Assembly (NCBI GenBank): GCA_037043235.1
Contig: JAWRVZ010000087.1
Coordinates: 1,130,501 to 1,194,500 of the forward strand
DNA length: 64,000 nt
Reading direction: 5' to 3'
Source of the DNA: Rhodeus uyekii
Lineage: Eukaryota > Chordata > Actinopteri > Cypriniformes > Acheilognathidae
Part shown: positions 46,801-58,400 of the stretch, piece by piece
Position numbering within the stretch: position 1 is the first letter of the stretch
Layout of the letters: every line of letters begins with the position of its first letter
Made by a program: the position numbers and the translations under genes
The notes under the pieces: generated by a model
What the model was told of the DNA's origin: nothing
Seen by the model: the letters and a program-made list of their open reading frames with translations, nothing else
Databases searched by the model: none

Positions 46801-49800
46801 GAACTAAAGTTTCACATTGTCACTATTGCAATGGTACAGGCATGGTGAGGACCATAGAAACCGTATTAGTAACCAAATTTATTTTCCTTAAGTTTTGGGA
46901 ATAATTTACTCTTGTCATGCAGGAGTCTATCAGCACCGGCCCGTTTATGATGCGCTCAACGTGTAGGCGATGTGGTGGGCGGGGCTCTATCATCATCACC
47001 CCTTGCGTTATGTGTCGAGCAACTGGACAAACCAAACAGAAACAGACCGTCATGGTTCCTGTGCCTGCAGGTGTGTGTCCGGGACTGACATTGTACAGTA
47101 GGTGCACAGAATGAACTGTGGTGAGCGTATGAGCTACTGACTGTCTGTTGTGGATGTGTTTTAGGAATACAAGACGGACAGACAGTTAAGGTGCCGGTCG
47201 CGAAGAAATACATTTACATCACATTCAGGGTGAGTTGTTTCCCAATGCACCCATGTCTAAAAAAAAGTAGAAAAATGGTCTGGACACTTAACATTACATT
47301 AACTATGGTCAAAGTGTCTAATGGGACTTTTGCACCGGACAAACCTTTTCATAGTCCTTTGAACTAACTTTTGAGCGTGTTCGCACCACAGGAACTGGGA
47401 ACGATTTTAGTTAATAGGAACGCCTTTTGGACAGACTAAATTAGCTCCTACTTCAGAGTAAGCTCTAACCCACTATGACAGGAAATACTAATGACGTAAG
47501 TGTACATTCATTGGCTGAACGCATGTGAAACACCGGTTTTAATAAAAAGCTGTATGTAAACAGTTTAAATCCTATATATTTACTCTACAAAACATGGATA
47601 ACAGCAATGTATGGACTAACGCCGAAGTCCAGGCACTTTTCAACCTTTACACTGAGAAGGAAATCCAACTTGACTTTGAAGGGACCAAGTTGGGGTCCAA
47701 GGAACCTACATATTTCTGCTTGGTTAGCAACATTGGGCATCAACGCACGACAAAAGCTATACTACTTTTCCTTATGCCATTTATTTTATATCTGTTAAAC
47801 AGATCATAAACTAATGAAGAATAGGAGCCTGTGTGCTCAGTGATGCTAGTTCCTATAATTTCCTGGTGCAGAAGGCCCTTAAGTGTCCAAATACAATTTT
47901 ACTGTATATGTTTAATTTTATGAGTTTTAAAAATATATAGTTTTATTATAAAAATTATACAGCATTTTTTAATTACAGCTTTGTTTGAAAAGTATAAAGC
48001 AACAGCTTTTCTTTTTTATCTTAAGTGCTCATGTACTTTTTGGGGCCTGAATATGATCAGTTTTCGAATTTATTGGCAAATTTAGTCTTATTATAGATTA
48101 TGTATATGATTATATCTTATATCTATTCTCATATACATTTTTACATTTACTATACCTTTTAGAAACTCCCGGTAATGTTATCTTCATAATATATTCCTAT
48201 TTATTAAATTAGATTAAATCTGCAAATCTCTACTATCTTTAATATTTTTATTTGATTTTGGGCTTTTAACTTCCATTACAGTTTTGTTTTTATTACATTT
48301 TATACTGCTTATTTACTTTATCTATAGTTATTTTACTTTCGGTATCCATTTTATTAAATGTGATAATTGTTCAGTTCATGCTGCTTTTATTATCTTATTG
48401 TTATTTAATGAAACTAATTGTATTTTATTTTAAACTAGTGTTTTTTTTTTCATTTTTTATATATATTATTTTTTTCTACTGTTACTTTCCCTTTTGTAAC
48501 TTGTTAAATTAATGGTTTTTTTGTAATTTATACCTATTAAATTTGCTAATGTCAAAAATATTTATTTTATTTACTCTTATTATTTGATTTTACAGTTATT
48601 TTAACTTCCGCTACAGTTATATTTCATTTTATACTACTTGTTTATTTGCACATTGAATTAATGTTTTCTAGGTAAAAATTTTCCCATTTATTAAATTGCC
48701 AATTGTCGTTGTTACTTTATAACTTAGTTCTGCACTTATTGTTTTCTCTGTTATTCCATTCCAAGCAATTCCAAGTATGTGCATCTCACTTCCTGTGTTG
48801 CAGGTCCAGAAGAGTCCAGTTTTTCGTCGTGACGGGGCTGATATCCATTCTGATGTAATGATTTCAGTAGCGCAGGCGATTTTAGGGGGAACAGCCAGAG
48901 CACAGGGCCTGTACAGCACCATCGACATTGCGGTTAGAAAATAAAAGCACTCAGTGGATTTCAACACCATATTTTATGACTAAAGATTAAATGTGTTTCT
49001 TTCAGATTCCACCTGGCATTCAAACAGACCATAAGATCAAACTGGCAGGAAAAGGCATCCCACGCTTGAATAGCTTCGGCTATGGAGACCATTATGTATA
49101 TATCAAAATCAAAATTCCTAAGTAAGAAACTTTCACAGACACACACACGCCTACAGGGAGTGCAGAATTATTAGGCAAGTTGTATTTTTGAGGATTAATT
49201 TTATTATTGAACAACAACCATGTTCTCACTGAACACAAAAAACTCATTAATATCAAATCTGAATATTTTTGTGTCAATATTTTAAGTAGTTTTTAGTTTT
49301 AGCTATTTTAGGGGGATATCTGTGTGTGCAGGTGACTATTACTGTGCATAATTATTAGGCAACTTAACAAAAAACAAATTTATACCCATTTCAATTATTT
49401 TATTTTTAAATTTATTTTTACCAGTGAAACCAATATAACATCTCAACATTCACAAATATACATTTCTGACATTCAAAAACCAAACAAAAACAAATCAGTG
49501 ACCAATATAGCCACTTTTCTTAGCAAGGACACTCAAAAGCCTGCCATCCATGGATTCTGTCAGTGTTTTGATCTGTTCACCATCAACATTGCGTGCAGCA
49601 GCAACCACAGCCTCCCAGACACTGTTCAGAGAGGTGTACTGTTTTCCCTCCTTGTAAATCGCACATTTGATGATGGACCACAGGTTCTCAATGGGGTTCA
49701 GATCAGGTGAACAAGGAGGCCATATCATTAGATTTTCTTCTTTTATACCCTTTCTTGCCAGCCACGCTGTGGAGTACTTGGACGCGTGTGATGGAGCATT

Positions 49801-51113
49801 GTCCTGCATGAAAATCATGTTTTTCTTGAAGGATGCAGACTTCATGTACCACTGCTTGAAGAAGGTGTCTTCCAGAAACTGGCAGTAGGACTGGGAGTTG
49901 AGCTTGACTCCATCCTCAACCCGAAAAGGCCCCACAAGCTCATCTTTGATGAAACCAGCCCAAACCAGTACTCCACCTCCACCTTGCTGGCGTCTGAGTT
50001 GGACTGGAGCTCTCTGCCCTTTACCAATCCAGCCACGGGCCCATCCATCTGGCCCATCAAGACTCACTCTCATTTCATCAGTCCATAAAACCTTAGAAAA
50101 ATCAGTCTTGAGATATTTCTTGGCCCAGTCTTGACGTTTCAGCTTGTGTGTCTTGTTCAGTGGTGGTCGACTTTCTGCCTTTCTTATCTTGGCCATGTCT
50201 CTGAGTATTGCACACCTTGTGCTTTTGGGCACTCCAGTGATGTTGCAGCTCTGAAATATGGCCAAACTGGTGGCAAGTGGCATCTTGGCAGCTGCACGCT
50301 TGACTTTTCTCAGTTCACGGGCAGTTATTTTGCGCCTTGGTTTTTCCGCACGCTTCTTGCGACCCTGTTGACTATTTTGAATGAAACGCTTGATTGTTCG
50401 ATGATCACGCTTCAGAAGCTTGGCTATTTTAAGACTGCTGCATCCCTCTGCAATATATCTCACTATTTTTGACTTTTCTGAGTCTGTCAAGTCCTTCTTT
50501 TGACCCATTTTGCCAAAGGAAGTTGCCTAATAATTATGCACACCTGATATAGGGTGTTGATGTCATTAGACCACACCCCTTCTCATTAGAGATGCACATC
50601 ACCTAATATGCTTAATTGGTAGTAGGCTTTCCAGCCTATACAGCTTGGAGTAAGACAACATGCATAACGAGGATGATGTGGTCAAAATACTCATTTGCCT
50701 AATAATTCTGCACTCCCTGTATATGCACTTCCAGTTTGTGTTTGTCTAATAAATCTCATGGATCATCTACAGGAAACTGACACATAAGCAGAGAACGCTG
50801 CTTTTAAGGTATGCAGAGGATGAGATGGATGTGGAGGGAACTGTCACTGGAGTAACCAGATCAGCCACCGGTAGATCAAAAAACACCTTCATACAAACAG
50901 ACAACATGAATGCAAAGTAGTCTGCCTACACTTACCTCAAACTTCATTTGCTTCAGCAGTTTTGCTAAATGTGTGTGTGTTTATTTAGGTAGTTCTCAAG
51001 CCGGACAGACCTCAGAATCAGGGCAGAGCAGAGAGGAAGAGCCAGAGAAAAAGGAAGAACCAGAGAAAGAGGAAGGGGGATTTTTCTCTAAACTGAAGAA
51101 GATTTTCACCTGA
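43899..51113 (+). CDS. dnaja3: DnaJ homolog A3 (Tid1), mitochondrial Hsp40 co-chaperone
   Basis: Stimulates the ATPase of mitochondrial Hsp70 and delivers substrates. Coding exons: 43899-44100, 45374-45507, 45589-45672, 46415-46612, 46692-46844, 46923-47070, 47165-47229, 48804-48932, 49006-49121, 50773-50870, 50989-51113. Together they make 1452 bases and 483 aa, close to the 480-aa human long form, with GT/AG ends and compatible phases throughout. Residues 1 to about 85 are basic, with an Arg-rich start and FFHTSS before the J domain, as in a mitochondrial presequence. The J domain starts at DFYEVLG (about 90) and has HPD at 118-120. A Gly/Phe-type linker follows. The zinc-binding domain spans 232-292 with CPRCDGKG, CHYCNGTG, CRRCGGRG and CVMCRATG (the last lacks the first Gly). 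The substrate-binding C-terminal domain ends in an acidic/Lys tail and KKIFT. Introns 1, 7 and 9 hold a satellite, a Harbinger remnant and a DD37E transposon. Teleosts may have two dnaja3 copies; this one is not resolved. Confidence 0.96.
44448..45190. repeat. Irregular satellite in dnaja3 intron 1
   Basis: About 740 bp of variants of GATTCCGTCACTGAATTCTG and TGAATGATTCCGTCACTGA. Units of about 20-23 bp are often paired into units of about 44 bp, with point changes and short indels but no other sequence between them. It fills more than half of the 1.27-kb intron. Confidence 0.9.
47321..47880 (+). mobile_element. Harbinger-like element in dnaja3 intron 7
   Basis: About 560 bp. The left end GGGACTTTTGCACC pairs with the right end GGTGCAGAAGGCCC (inverted). 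TAA flanks both sides, fitting the TWA target of PIF/Harbinger elements. It lies between coding exons 7 and 8 and carries a MYB/SANT-like frame instead of a transposase. Confidence 0.7.
47594..47809 (+). pseudogene. Harbinger MYB/SANT-like protein remnant
   Basis: 71 codons starting MDNSNVWTNAEVQALFNLYT, then EKEIQLDFEGTK. The pattern Trp-x2-x-Glu-Val-x2-Leu-x2-Leu followed by acidic-Ile-Gln and Asp/Glu-Gly-Thr is that of the trihelix/MYB-like DNA-binding domain encoded by many Harbinger elements. The frame loses similarity after about residue 50 and ends early, so it is probably dead. Family assignment is from the motif pattern only. Confidence 0.55.
49154..50719 (-). mobile_element. Complete Tc1/mariner DD37E (TRT-like) transposon
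   Basis: 1566 bp in dnaja3 intron 9, opposite in orientation to the gene. Ends are CAGGGAGTGCAGAATTATTA and its complement, flanked by TA (49152-49153 and 50720-50721). Inner repeats of the same type (GCATAATTATTAGGCAAC at 49346-49363, complement at 50522-50539) give an IR/DR arrangement of four motif copies, each presumably a transposase-binding site. The single gene inside is uninterrupted, so the insertion looks young. Confidence 0.95.
49495..50508 (-). CDS. Tc1/mariner transposase, DD37E, apparently intact
   Basis: 337 aa, the usual length for the group; it cuts and pastes its own element at TA sites. Residues 8-45 form the first helix-turn-helix (LTDSEKSKIVRYIAEG, SLKIAKLLKRDHRTIKRFI). 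A basic linker at 49-60 (GRKKRAEKPRRK) holds the likely AT-hook/NLS, followed by a second helix-turn-helix to about 110. The catalytic triad is Asp144 (LWTDEMRVS), Asp236 (MQDNAPSH) and Glu274 (NPIENLW). The 37 residues between Asp236 and Glu274 define DD37E, the lineage described in vertebrates as TRT. A Gly-rich box GGGGVLVW is at 177-184. No stop or frameshift is present. Activity cannot be judged from sequence. Confidence 0.93.
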   Translation of the reverse strand: MGQKKDLTDSEKSKIVRYIAEGCSSLKIAKLLKRDHRTIKRFIQNSQQGRKKRAEKPRRKITARELRKVKRAAAKMPLATSLAIFQSCNITGVPKSTRCAILRDMAKIRKAESRPPLNKTHKLKRQDWAKKYLKTDFSKVLWTDEMRVSLDGPDGWARGWIGKGQRAPVQLRRQQGGGGVLVWAGFIKDELVGPFRVEDGVKLNSQSYCQFLEDTFFKQWYMKSASFKKNMIFMQDNAPSHASKYSTAWLARKGIKEENLMIWPPCSPDLNPIENLWSIIKCAIYKEGKQYTSLNSVWEAVVAAARNVDGEQIKTLTESMDGRLLSVLAKKSGYIGH

Positions 51114-51800
51114 AGATCATGGAAGGAAGCAGTCTTGTGATGTTTTAGTGTAGACTTGGTGTGTATGAATGGTATATTCAATGGAGTCAAAAAGTGGGCC
51201 ACTAAAACATAATCAGTTATTCTTTTTTAGTTGCTAGTTTTGAGAATAGATGAACATTTTAAATTTAAATCAGTGTCTTTTAAACCATCTCAAGCTGATG
51301 TATTAGTTAAGTTAACAATGAATGCTTACAGTACAGACAAGTTTTATTTTTCTTACCCTAGGTGAACAATCTACTTGAAGGCCAAAGACAAGAAGTGTGA
51401 AAGGAGTACAAGCGTTTTCACCAAGTAGAGGACATCTCCAGTCACTCGTTGTCACATTTGCTCATACAGATTAATTACAGAAGAGGAAGATCCTTTAAAA
51501 TTAAGGATTCAAAGAGAAGCATAACTCCACCAGTTCTGGATGACATCTGGGCTCTCTGTGCTAAATATGTGCTGTTTGGTGTGTGTGTGTGTGTATGTTT
51601 TGGGGAATGTCTGAATAAATTAAGTCACAAGATATCTGTTTTGTTATACGCTAACAAACAAAACTGTAATACTACGGTTCACGCTAATAAGGCATGGAAG
51701 ACTGTTTTATTGTTAAAATATTCAAGGCTTAAGAGTATTTCTAGGATTCTCACACAGAAAACCTTCAACTGTCCCTATTATAAATAAAAAAAATCTATTA
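51114..51800 (+). other. dnaja3 3' UTR and downstream sequence
   Basis: Non-coding after the dnaja3 stop. AATAAA at 51614-51619 (and another at about 51783) are candidate polyadenylation signals. A short GT run is at 51580-51595. Transcript end inferred from the signals. Confidence 0.6.
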
Positions 51801-54800
51801 TTTGAATACATTTGCCTCACAAGTGAACGTTTTCACACTGTAAACAGAATAACAGATGTCTGCTAAAATGACTAAGCATAATATTTTTCCTGAAACTAAT
51901 CTACCACGAAAAATAAATAGATGTGAAAATAAAGTAAATATATTCTTTTTTTTAAACACGAATATTTATTGGCGCGCAAACGTGCTCGAGTTATTTCTGG
52001 CAATAACATGACGACGCTTCGTGAAAAACGTAAGTAATGATGATCTTACCTTTATAGCTGTAAAAAAAACTTAATTATATTTAAAAACAAAAAACTATGG
52101 GATACGTATTTAAAATACACAGTTTTAGCTCGTTTTAACCACGAAACAAGCACTCTCATTATCGTCGTCTTTCCCCTGCAGTCTCCACTAGGTGGAGGCC
52201 TTTCTTTGATAATTAAAGTACATTTGTGAACGGGAAAAAACTGAAACGTCATATATCTGACATTACACTTAAATCCTTGTACCCCTGGTGAGGTGTGTTG
52301 ATAGTTCTGTGCGGGATTAATCTCTGAGTCAGAACCTGTAGTGTTTTCATGGATGTTGATTTTCCTTCCTTTATGTTACTTCGTGTGTCCCTTATTGTGG
52401 CTTCTACTTGAGCGCATGAACAATAAACAATATGGAGACTATCCATCCTTAGCTATATAATATCCTCTGGATGAGCAAAACTAGAATTTAAAGTGACTTT
52501 GAACCATCGTGGTGTAAACCCATGATACGTTGTTTTTACTGGGAGACAGTCCTTGGTCTTTGAGGATGAAGAGTAAGTGGAATCTGAAGTTGTATAAATG
52601 CATATCAATCTGGTCTCCAAAACAGCGGGACCATCACAGCAACGTCGATGTACACGGACTCCTGTACAGACACTGGCTCCACATACTCAACTGACACTCC
52701 AATACACAGTAGCTTTGCCCAGAGGAAGCCCAGAAAGAGACTGCGTATGGAGGATTGTCAATCCGTGCTTGTGTTTGTTCTTTGCTGCTCCTTGGATACT
52801 CAAAGTCGATCACTCGTCACGGTATCTTTACAAAGCCGAAGAAAGGCGAACTACAAGAGTATAATGTACGGCTCACTAACTGACCTGCCTTAAAGCAAAA
52901 CCCTTAAACTCTTAAGTCAACAGGCAGCCATAGTGAATGAATGGGTAATGTATTAACCTGTAGGTTGTAGTATGTAGGTCATTCTCTACACACAGACATT
53001 CTAGCACAGTCAAAATGGTCTAAAAGACACTTACACACTTCTGCTTGTATGTGCCCCAGGCAGGAGCTGTAGGATTACATAGACAGGTCAAAAAAGGGTG
53101 AACTCCAAGTCTATAGAAAGAAATATGTGCAAACATATGCAATATAATTGGTAAGGCAGTAAGCACATGTTTGATAAAGCATTGCATTGCATTCATGATC
53201 CCTTAAAATGCACTTTATGGTCAGTTGAGTGCAGAAGTTTATATAAGTGTAGAATATATTGTTAACATAATTTAACCCGAATGTACACATTTTCTTTTTT
53301 TAAGGAAAATGATTTCATTTACTTAGCATTAAGAAGAGTTTTGGTACTTCACAATAATATAACCATAGTTTTAAGAGATTATGCCAAAAATGGCTTTGCC
53401 TTTTAATCCTTTGCATTATGCCTTTTCTTTTTCTTTACTTTTTTTCAGTAAGATATATCAGAACAGTTGTATCAACCTGACATTTTTTTAATTAATGCTT
53501 CCAAAAATATCAACCTTAACTTGCTCTATTTAAGTAATTTTTATAAACAAATTCCTTGTATTAATATATTTTTTTTTATTAGATAGGACGGAAAATGAGT
53601 ATTGTACCACTGACACAGGGAAGAGCGACACGGCTGGCGTTGTAGTTCAGTCAACTTCGCAGCTGTTGAACGTACAAACAGAAAATACTTTTTTGAACAG
53701 TCAAGAAACAAATTCTTTGTCAAATGCATTATGCAGGCTTCCAGTAAAATGTTACCAAATAATGTCCAAACTTTCTCACTTCATGCAGTTTCTGGTTGGG
53801 CATTTGATAGTTTGAGGTGCTTCCATTGAGATGGAAAAATGTATTGAAGTGGACGTTCAGACTGTGGTTGGCGGCTCTCTTCTGGTAGGGCAGTAAAGGG
53901 GAGAAGGGCTCCTTTGTGTGGCTGACTGAGGAACATAAAGTACAGTAGTGAGCTCTGATTACTTTAAGTGTGTGTGTGTGTGTAATGTGAAGTGGGTGGA
54001 GGGCTATAGAGTGGTTCTTCCTGGGCCAGCGCCCTGTGTAGCACTGCTCTCTGTACACACACTTCTCTACACTGATATATATCTCTCCCCTGCTTAATGG
54101 CAGGCTTTCCACAGGAACTGAAAAGCTCTGATCAAGGCAACAAATTACTGGATTGCCACCAATCCCAAACTATGAGGGTGTGTGGTCATTCAAAAAAAAA
54201 AAATCCAGACCCAAGACAAAATTCTGTTTGTCTGCCCTCAAATCATCAAACTCCATAAGAAGTGAATGTAACATTTGTAAAAGCAGGTTAAAGAAGTGGC
54301 TCTGAAAACATTTGGACTTTTGCATTCAAATAGCTTAAAAAAAATGTCCTCCCCGTTATGAACAAAGCCTTTATTTAATCAAGCTCCAAAAACGTCTTGT
54401 TTTGATAATGCAGAATCTGTGACGTCACAAATACAAAATAGAGTTGTGCAGATGTGACGTAAATTTGTAGGCAAACTGTAAGAATCACACTGGTTCCCTC
54501 AAAAATAACCAGGTAGAATTTTTCCATAGGCTTTTGGATTATCAGAAAAAACAATCTCTGTGATCAACAAACGTTTATGATATACGTGTTGTCCATCAAG
54601 ATCATTGATGAACACAACTTTTATGAATTTTGAAGCCTAAATGCAGTTGGCAGAACTAAAAAGCAAAAGGTAGGCTATACACAATGGAACCACCACTAAA
54701 CTTCTAAAAGCTCTTTAAGTTTTTTATGTAAAAATATTTTCCCAGATTGAGTTAGAATAGTTTAGTATTTAAGAATAGTTCATTAGTTTTTAAAATAGCA

Positions 54801-54917
54801 CAATTATATGCATAATGTCTATGACAGATACATTAATACAGATACATTTCAAAATCATGTTTTGACCTGATTTCTGCCATTTAACCCATTAAAAAAAAGA
54901 GTTCAGGACGATGGAAT
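51801..54917. other. Intergenic, one unrecognised open frame
   Basis: A possible short exon-like sequence at about 52009-52030 (ATGACGACGCTTCGTGAAAAAC followed by GTAAGT, split codon) lies in a locally CpG-bearing patch. An 81-codon frame at 52648-52893 (MYTDSCTDTGSTYSTDTPIH, then SSFAQRKPRKRLRMEDC) has plausible composition but no family I recognise. Neither is joined into a gene model. A short GT run is at 53969-53982. Confidence 0.3.
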
Positions 54918-55400
54918 TGTCAGGGTATGGGGGAAGAAGGGAAGAGCGAGGACTCAATAAACAAAAACAAAATCCAAACAAAAACCACCGCGAGGGGGAA
55001 AAACAAGACTAGACTGACTAAAACAGAGGAGGACAAGACAGGCTGCAATACGGCAGTAACACATGGACAGCAAACACGAGGGGATTAAATAGACTCAGGA
55101 GGAAGGGTAACAGAACGGGAAACAGCTGGGACAAATCAAACTAATGACAAGGAAACAAGGAGGTACAATAAAAAGACATGAACACGCAGCCAATGCGGAC
55201 GCGCATCGCCGCATATTCACATTAAACAAATACAACGCGCAGCTGGTAAAAACCAAACTGTGCGCGCAACACCAAACACAACATGAAAGCACGCGGCCGA
55301 TGAAAACACAAACCACGTGCTCCAACACTGCACATAGACACGAGAGGACCCTGTTTAAGCAAAGCCCGAAACCGCGCCCATTCGCATAACGCATTCCCAT
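54918..55400 (-). repeat. LTR-like or non-autonomous repeat, GC-biased
   Basis: Starts TGTCAGGGTATGG on the plus strand. On the minus strand it is rich in TGTTTCC/CTTGTTTTT runs, includes CTATTTAATCCCC (a TATA-like box) and ends in CCCTGACA. The style is close to the fragments at 5862 and 11168. The high-coordinate boundary is approximate. Open frames across it on both strands are composition artefacts. Confidence 0.35.
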
Positions 55401-58400
55401 TCATATAACATTCCCTTGTTTTAATTTATTTGAATCGTGAACATGACTTAACTAAAATGTGGGAACAACTTAGTAAAGCATGGCCATGATTTACCTAAAA
55501 AGAGAACAAATCCTTAATTCATGGGCATGATATCTTGTTTTTTGCCCCTCCATAGGTATCGGCTACTAAACATGTCCCCCTATTTTTACTTAAAAAATTA
55601 TTTGCAGTCATCTAACACTCACTGAAAGTGAGTCCTTAAAACCTACTAACAATGTTAAGCGTAATCTTTAGCAAATCTCAAAATGAATATCCGTTTTTAT
55701 GTGCATTATAATCGTCTCATGCCTAACTTACCTTGTATCATTTAAAATCTATGAGTTTACTTTTTATTTCTTATTTTGAATTTATTTTGTCAGAATCCTA
55801 CCACTATTTTGTGAGTGCTTTAGCACCCTGCAAACCTTCGGAGAATCTTATATGACCTGAATAGCAGGTGTGCTGGATTACCAGGTGGAGACTAGGTATG
55901 TATGTGAGGGTCTGTGCGTGGAGCCGCTGGGTCAGTGGGCCGCCATAAACATCTTAAACACAGAGCGGGAGATGGAGGAGACACCAGTACCAGCCCTGCC
56001 CTGGGGTCATCCTAGCAGAAGAATGATATAATACAGACCTTCTCATTAACTCATCTGCTAAAGACGGTGGGCGAAGTAACACACCCAACAGCGCGTCGTA
56101 CCCCCTGGATGCACCTGTACGAGCGGCTTGCATTGTGTGCGTTTGGAGTAATGGATGGGTACGGTTTAATCTCCGACTGTAACTGACCCCAGAGCAGCTG
56201 CAGGAGACGGATGGTAAAAGACGGCTCTCTTTGAAATATGACAGATGATAGCATGTGATCTTGGCCATGCGAAATGCTTCACCTCGACCTTTTCGTCATC
56301 TCTCATTCTGCGCGGCGTTCCATCGTGGCCTTTTGTTCAGTTCCTCTTGTTTTTGCTCTCTTTTTCGCTTCCTTTCTCTTTCTGAGTCATGAGAATTCTT
56401 GCAAATCCCCACTGAGAAGCAGTCTTCTCTCCCGCTGCTAATTGTTCAAAGCTTTAAAATAGGAAAAATAGGATGTGTATGTTTTTTTAACACAGCTTTT
56501 TGCGGTTTTGCCAAGCATTTTTCCAGCAAGGACTGTTTTAGCATTACACGATACAACCCAAACCGGACTTAATCATGTTCCCTCCTCGCCACTTAATGTT
56601 GTAGAAGCGGGAGGGTCTGAAACCAAACGATATCCTGAGGAGACCCAGACCAGACCACCCACATACAGAGAAAAAGCAGGGGGACTCCCGCTTGACAGAG
56701 GCCTTGCACAGAAAACCTGAGCTGGCTCCGTTTCCACAGCCGCCCTTCTGTTCTCAAAGAATACCTGAACCCATGACATCATTCTTCAACTGTAGGAGAA
56801 AATAGATGGCTGTGATCTCCTGGGTACAATTGTGCACTGATGACTGAAGCATATCAGAAGATGGAGATCAAGGAGTGTGGCTGGGTGTGTTTATGAAAGC
56901 AGCATGGGATTTTATGTGAATGAGAGCGTATGTGTGTGAGGGGAGCTGTTTGAATGCAGCAGAAGGCTGTGAGAGTTCATGCAATAAATCTACAGCATCA
57001 AATAAGAGATTCTGGGGTTGCAGTCTGAATAGAGTGACCAGTGTAAGTCTTATGAACTACTTATTTAAATTAAAAGATTCATAAATTCAGAAGTTATCCC
57101 TTTAAACAAAATTTATTTCATTCAACTTCCATCTTAGTAACGCTTCCATCTTATATCAAGAAATCCAAATGCTCATGAAAACATAGAATATTACTAAATT
57201 ATATTAGAACTGGACCTCTGGGACTGAAATATTTATTTTATCAAATTAATTATGCAATAATTATTATTATTATTAAATATTACAATTATTGTCATACATA
57301 ATTTTAAATTAATTTTAAATTAAAACATTAAAATATTTTTTTATTAAATGTAAATAAAGAACAAACATTGTAAATGTTTTATTATTTGATATGTAAAATA
57401 GCCATCTTGGTCAGTCATCATTTTATATCTAGGTAATTTTTCATTGGTAAAATATGATTAAAAAAATAATAGTAATAATAATAAATTAACTATTAAAAAG
57501 ATATTGCTATACTTTTAATTTAAAATAACTTTTAAAATTAACTTAAAAATAAATGAAATTAATTGAAATTAAAAGAAAGTATTGATTTATATGTAAACTA
57601 CTTGTTTAATTGTGTAATTAAGTTTGGTTATGATACTCTTATGATTCCGGTTTAAAAACAGACTGTGGTGAGAAACACTGCATTAGTGTGTGTGGTAACA
57701 TTCTCCCTCCATCTGGTGTTTGAGCGCTTTAGGTTGAGCTGAGCCACTGAAAGCGAGCCAGTCAGGCTAAGTGATGTTATCTAATGATACATTAGTTTGG
57801 GAAAACTCATGATTTTCAATACCAGCACCAACAAAGCATGTATGTTCCACCCTGTTTAGATCACAGGATGTCCTGGAGACATCTTCCCATTTTTCTAACC
57901 CAATTTCTACTGCACTCTCCGTACTCCCAGGTTAAGTCAGGGGCCTGTGAGATTTGAGAACCCAGCAACTTTTTTAAGTCCTCCCCAGTGTTTTTAGTGT
58001 CTCTGATGTCGAGGTCAGTGACTTTCGTAGACTAAAGCCTCTAGCTATGTCTCACTGTGCCGATACAAATGTGTTTTAACATAGCAACCTTTATCCAGGA
58101 CCACCAGGTCTCTCACTTCACTTGTAGCCCCAGGAAAGGAAAGGCCAAGTCCAATCCCACCGTCACCATCTCAAAATATTCCACTGTTGCACAATCCTTA
58201 CAGCCTTAAGACATTTTGGCTACGTGCCCTGCCAAAAAAGGATTTAGACACCTAAGGCATATCTTAAGCTTGTTCTTGAAGCTCCTCTGTGCCCAAAGGC
58301 AATGAATTAGAAATTTGTTTCCTAATATCTGAAAGACTCCTAAAGGCTGCACCAATCAAATTGCAGCAGATGTCACAGAGGGTATTGAGTGCAGCTTCGT

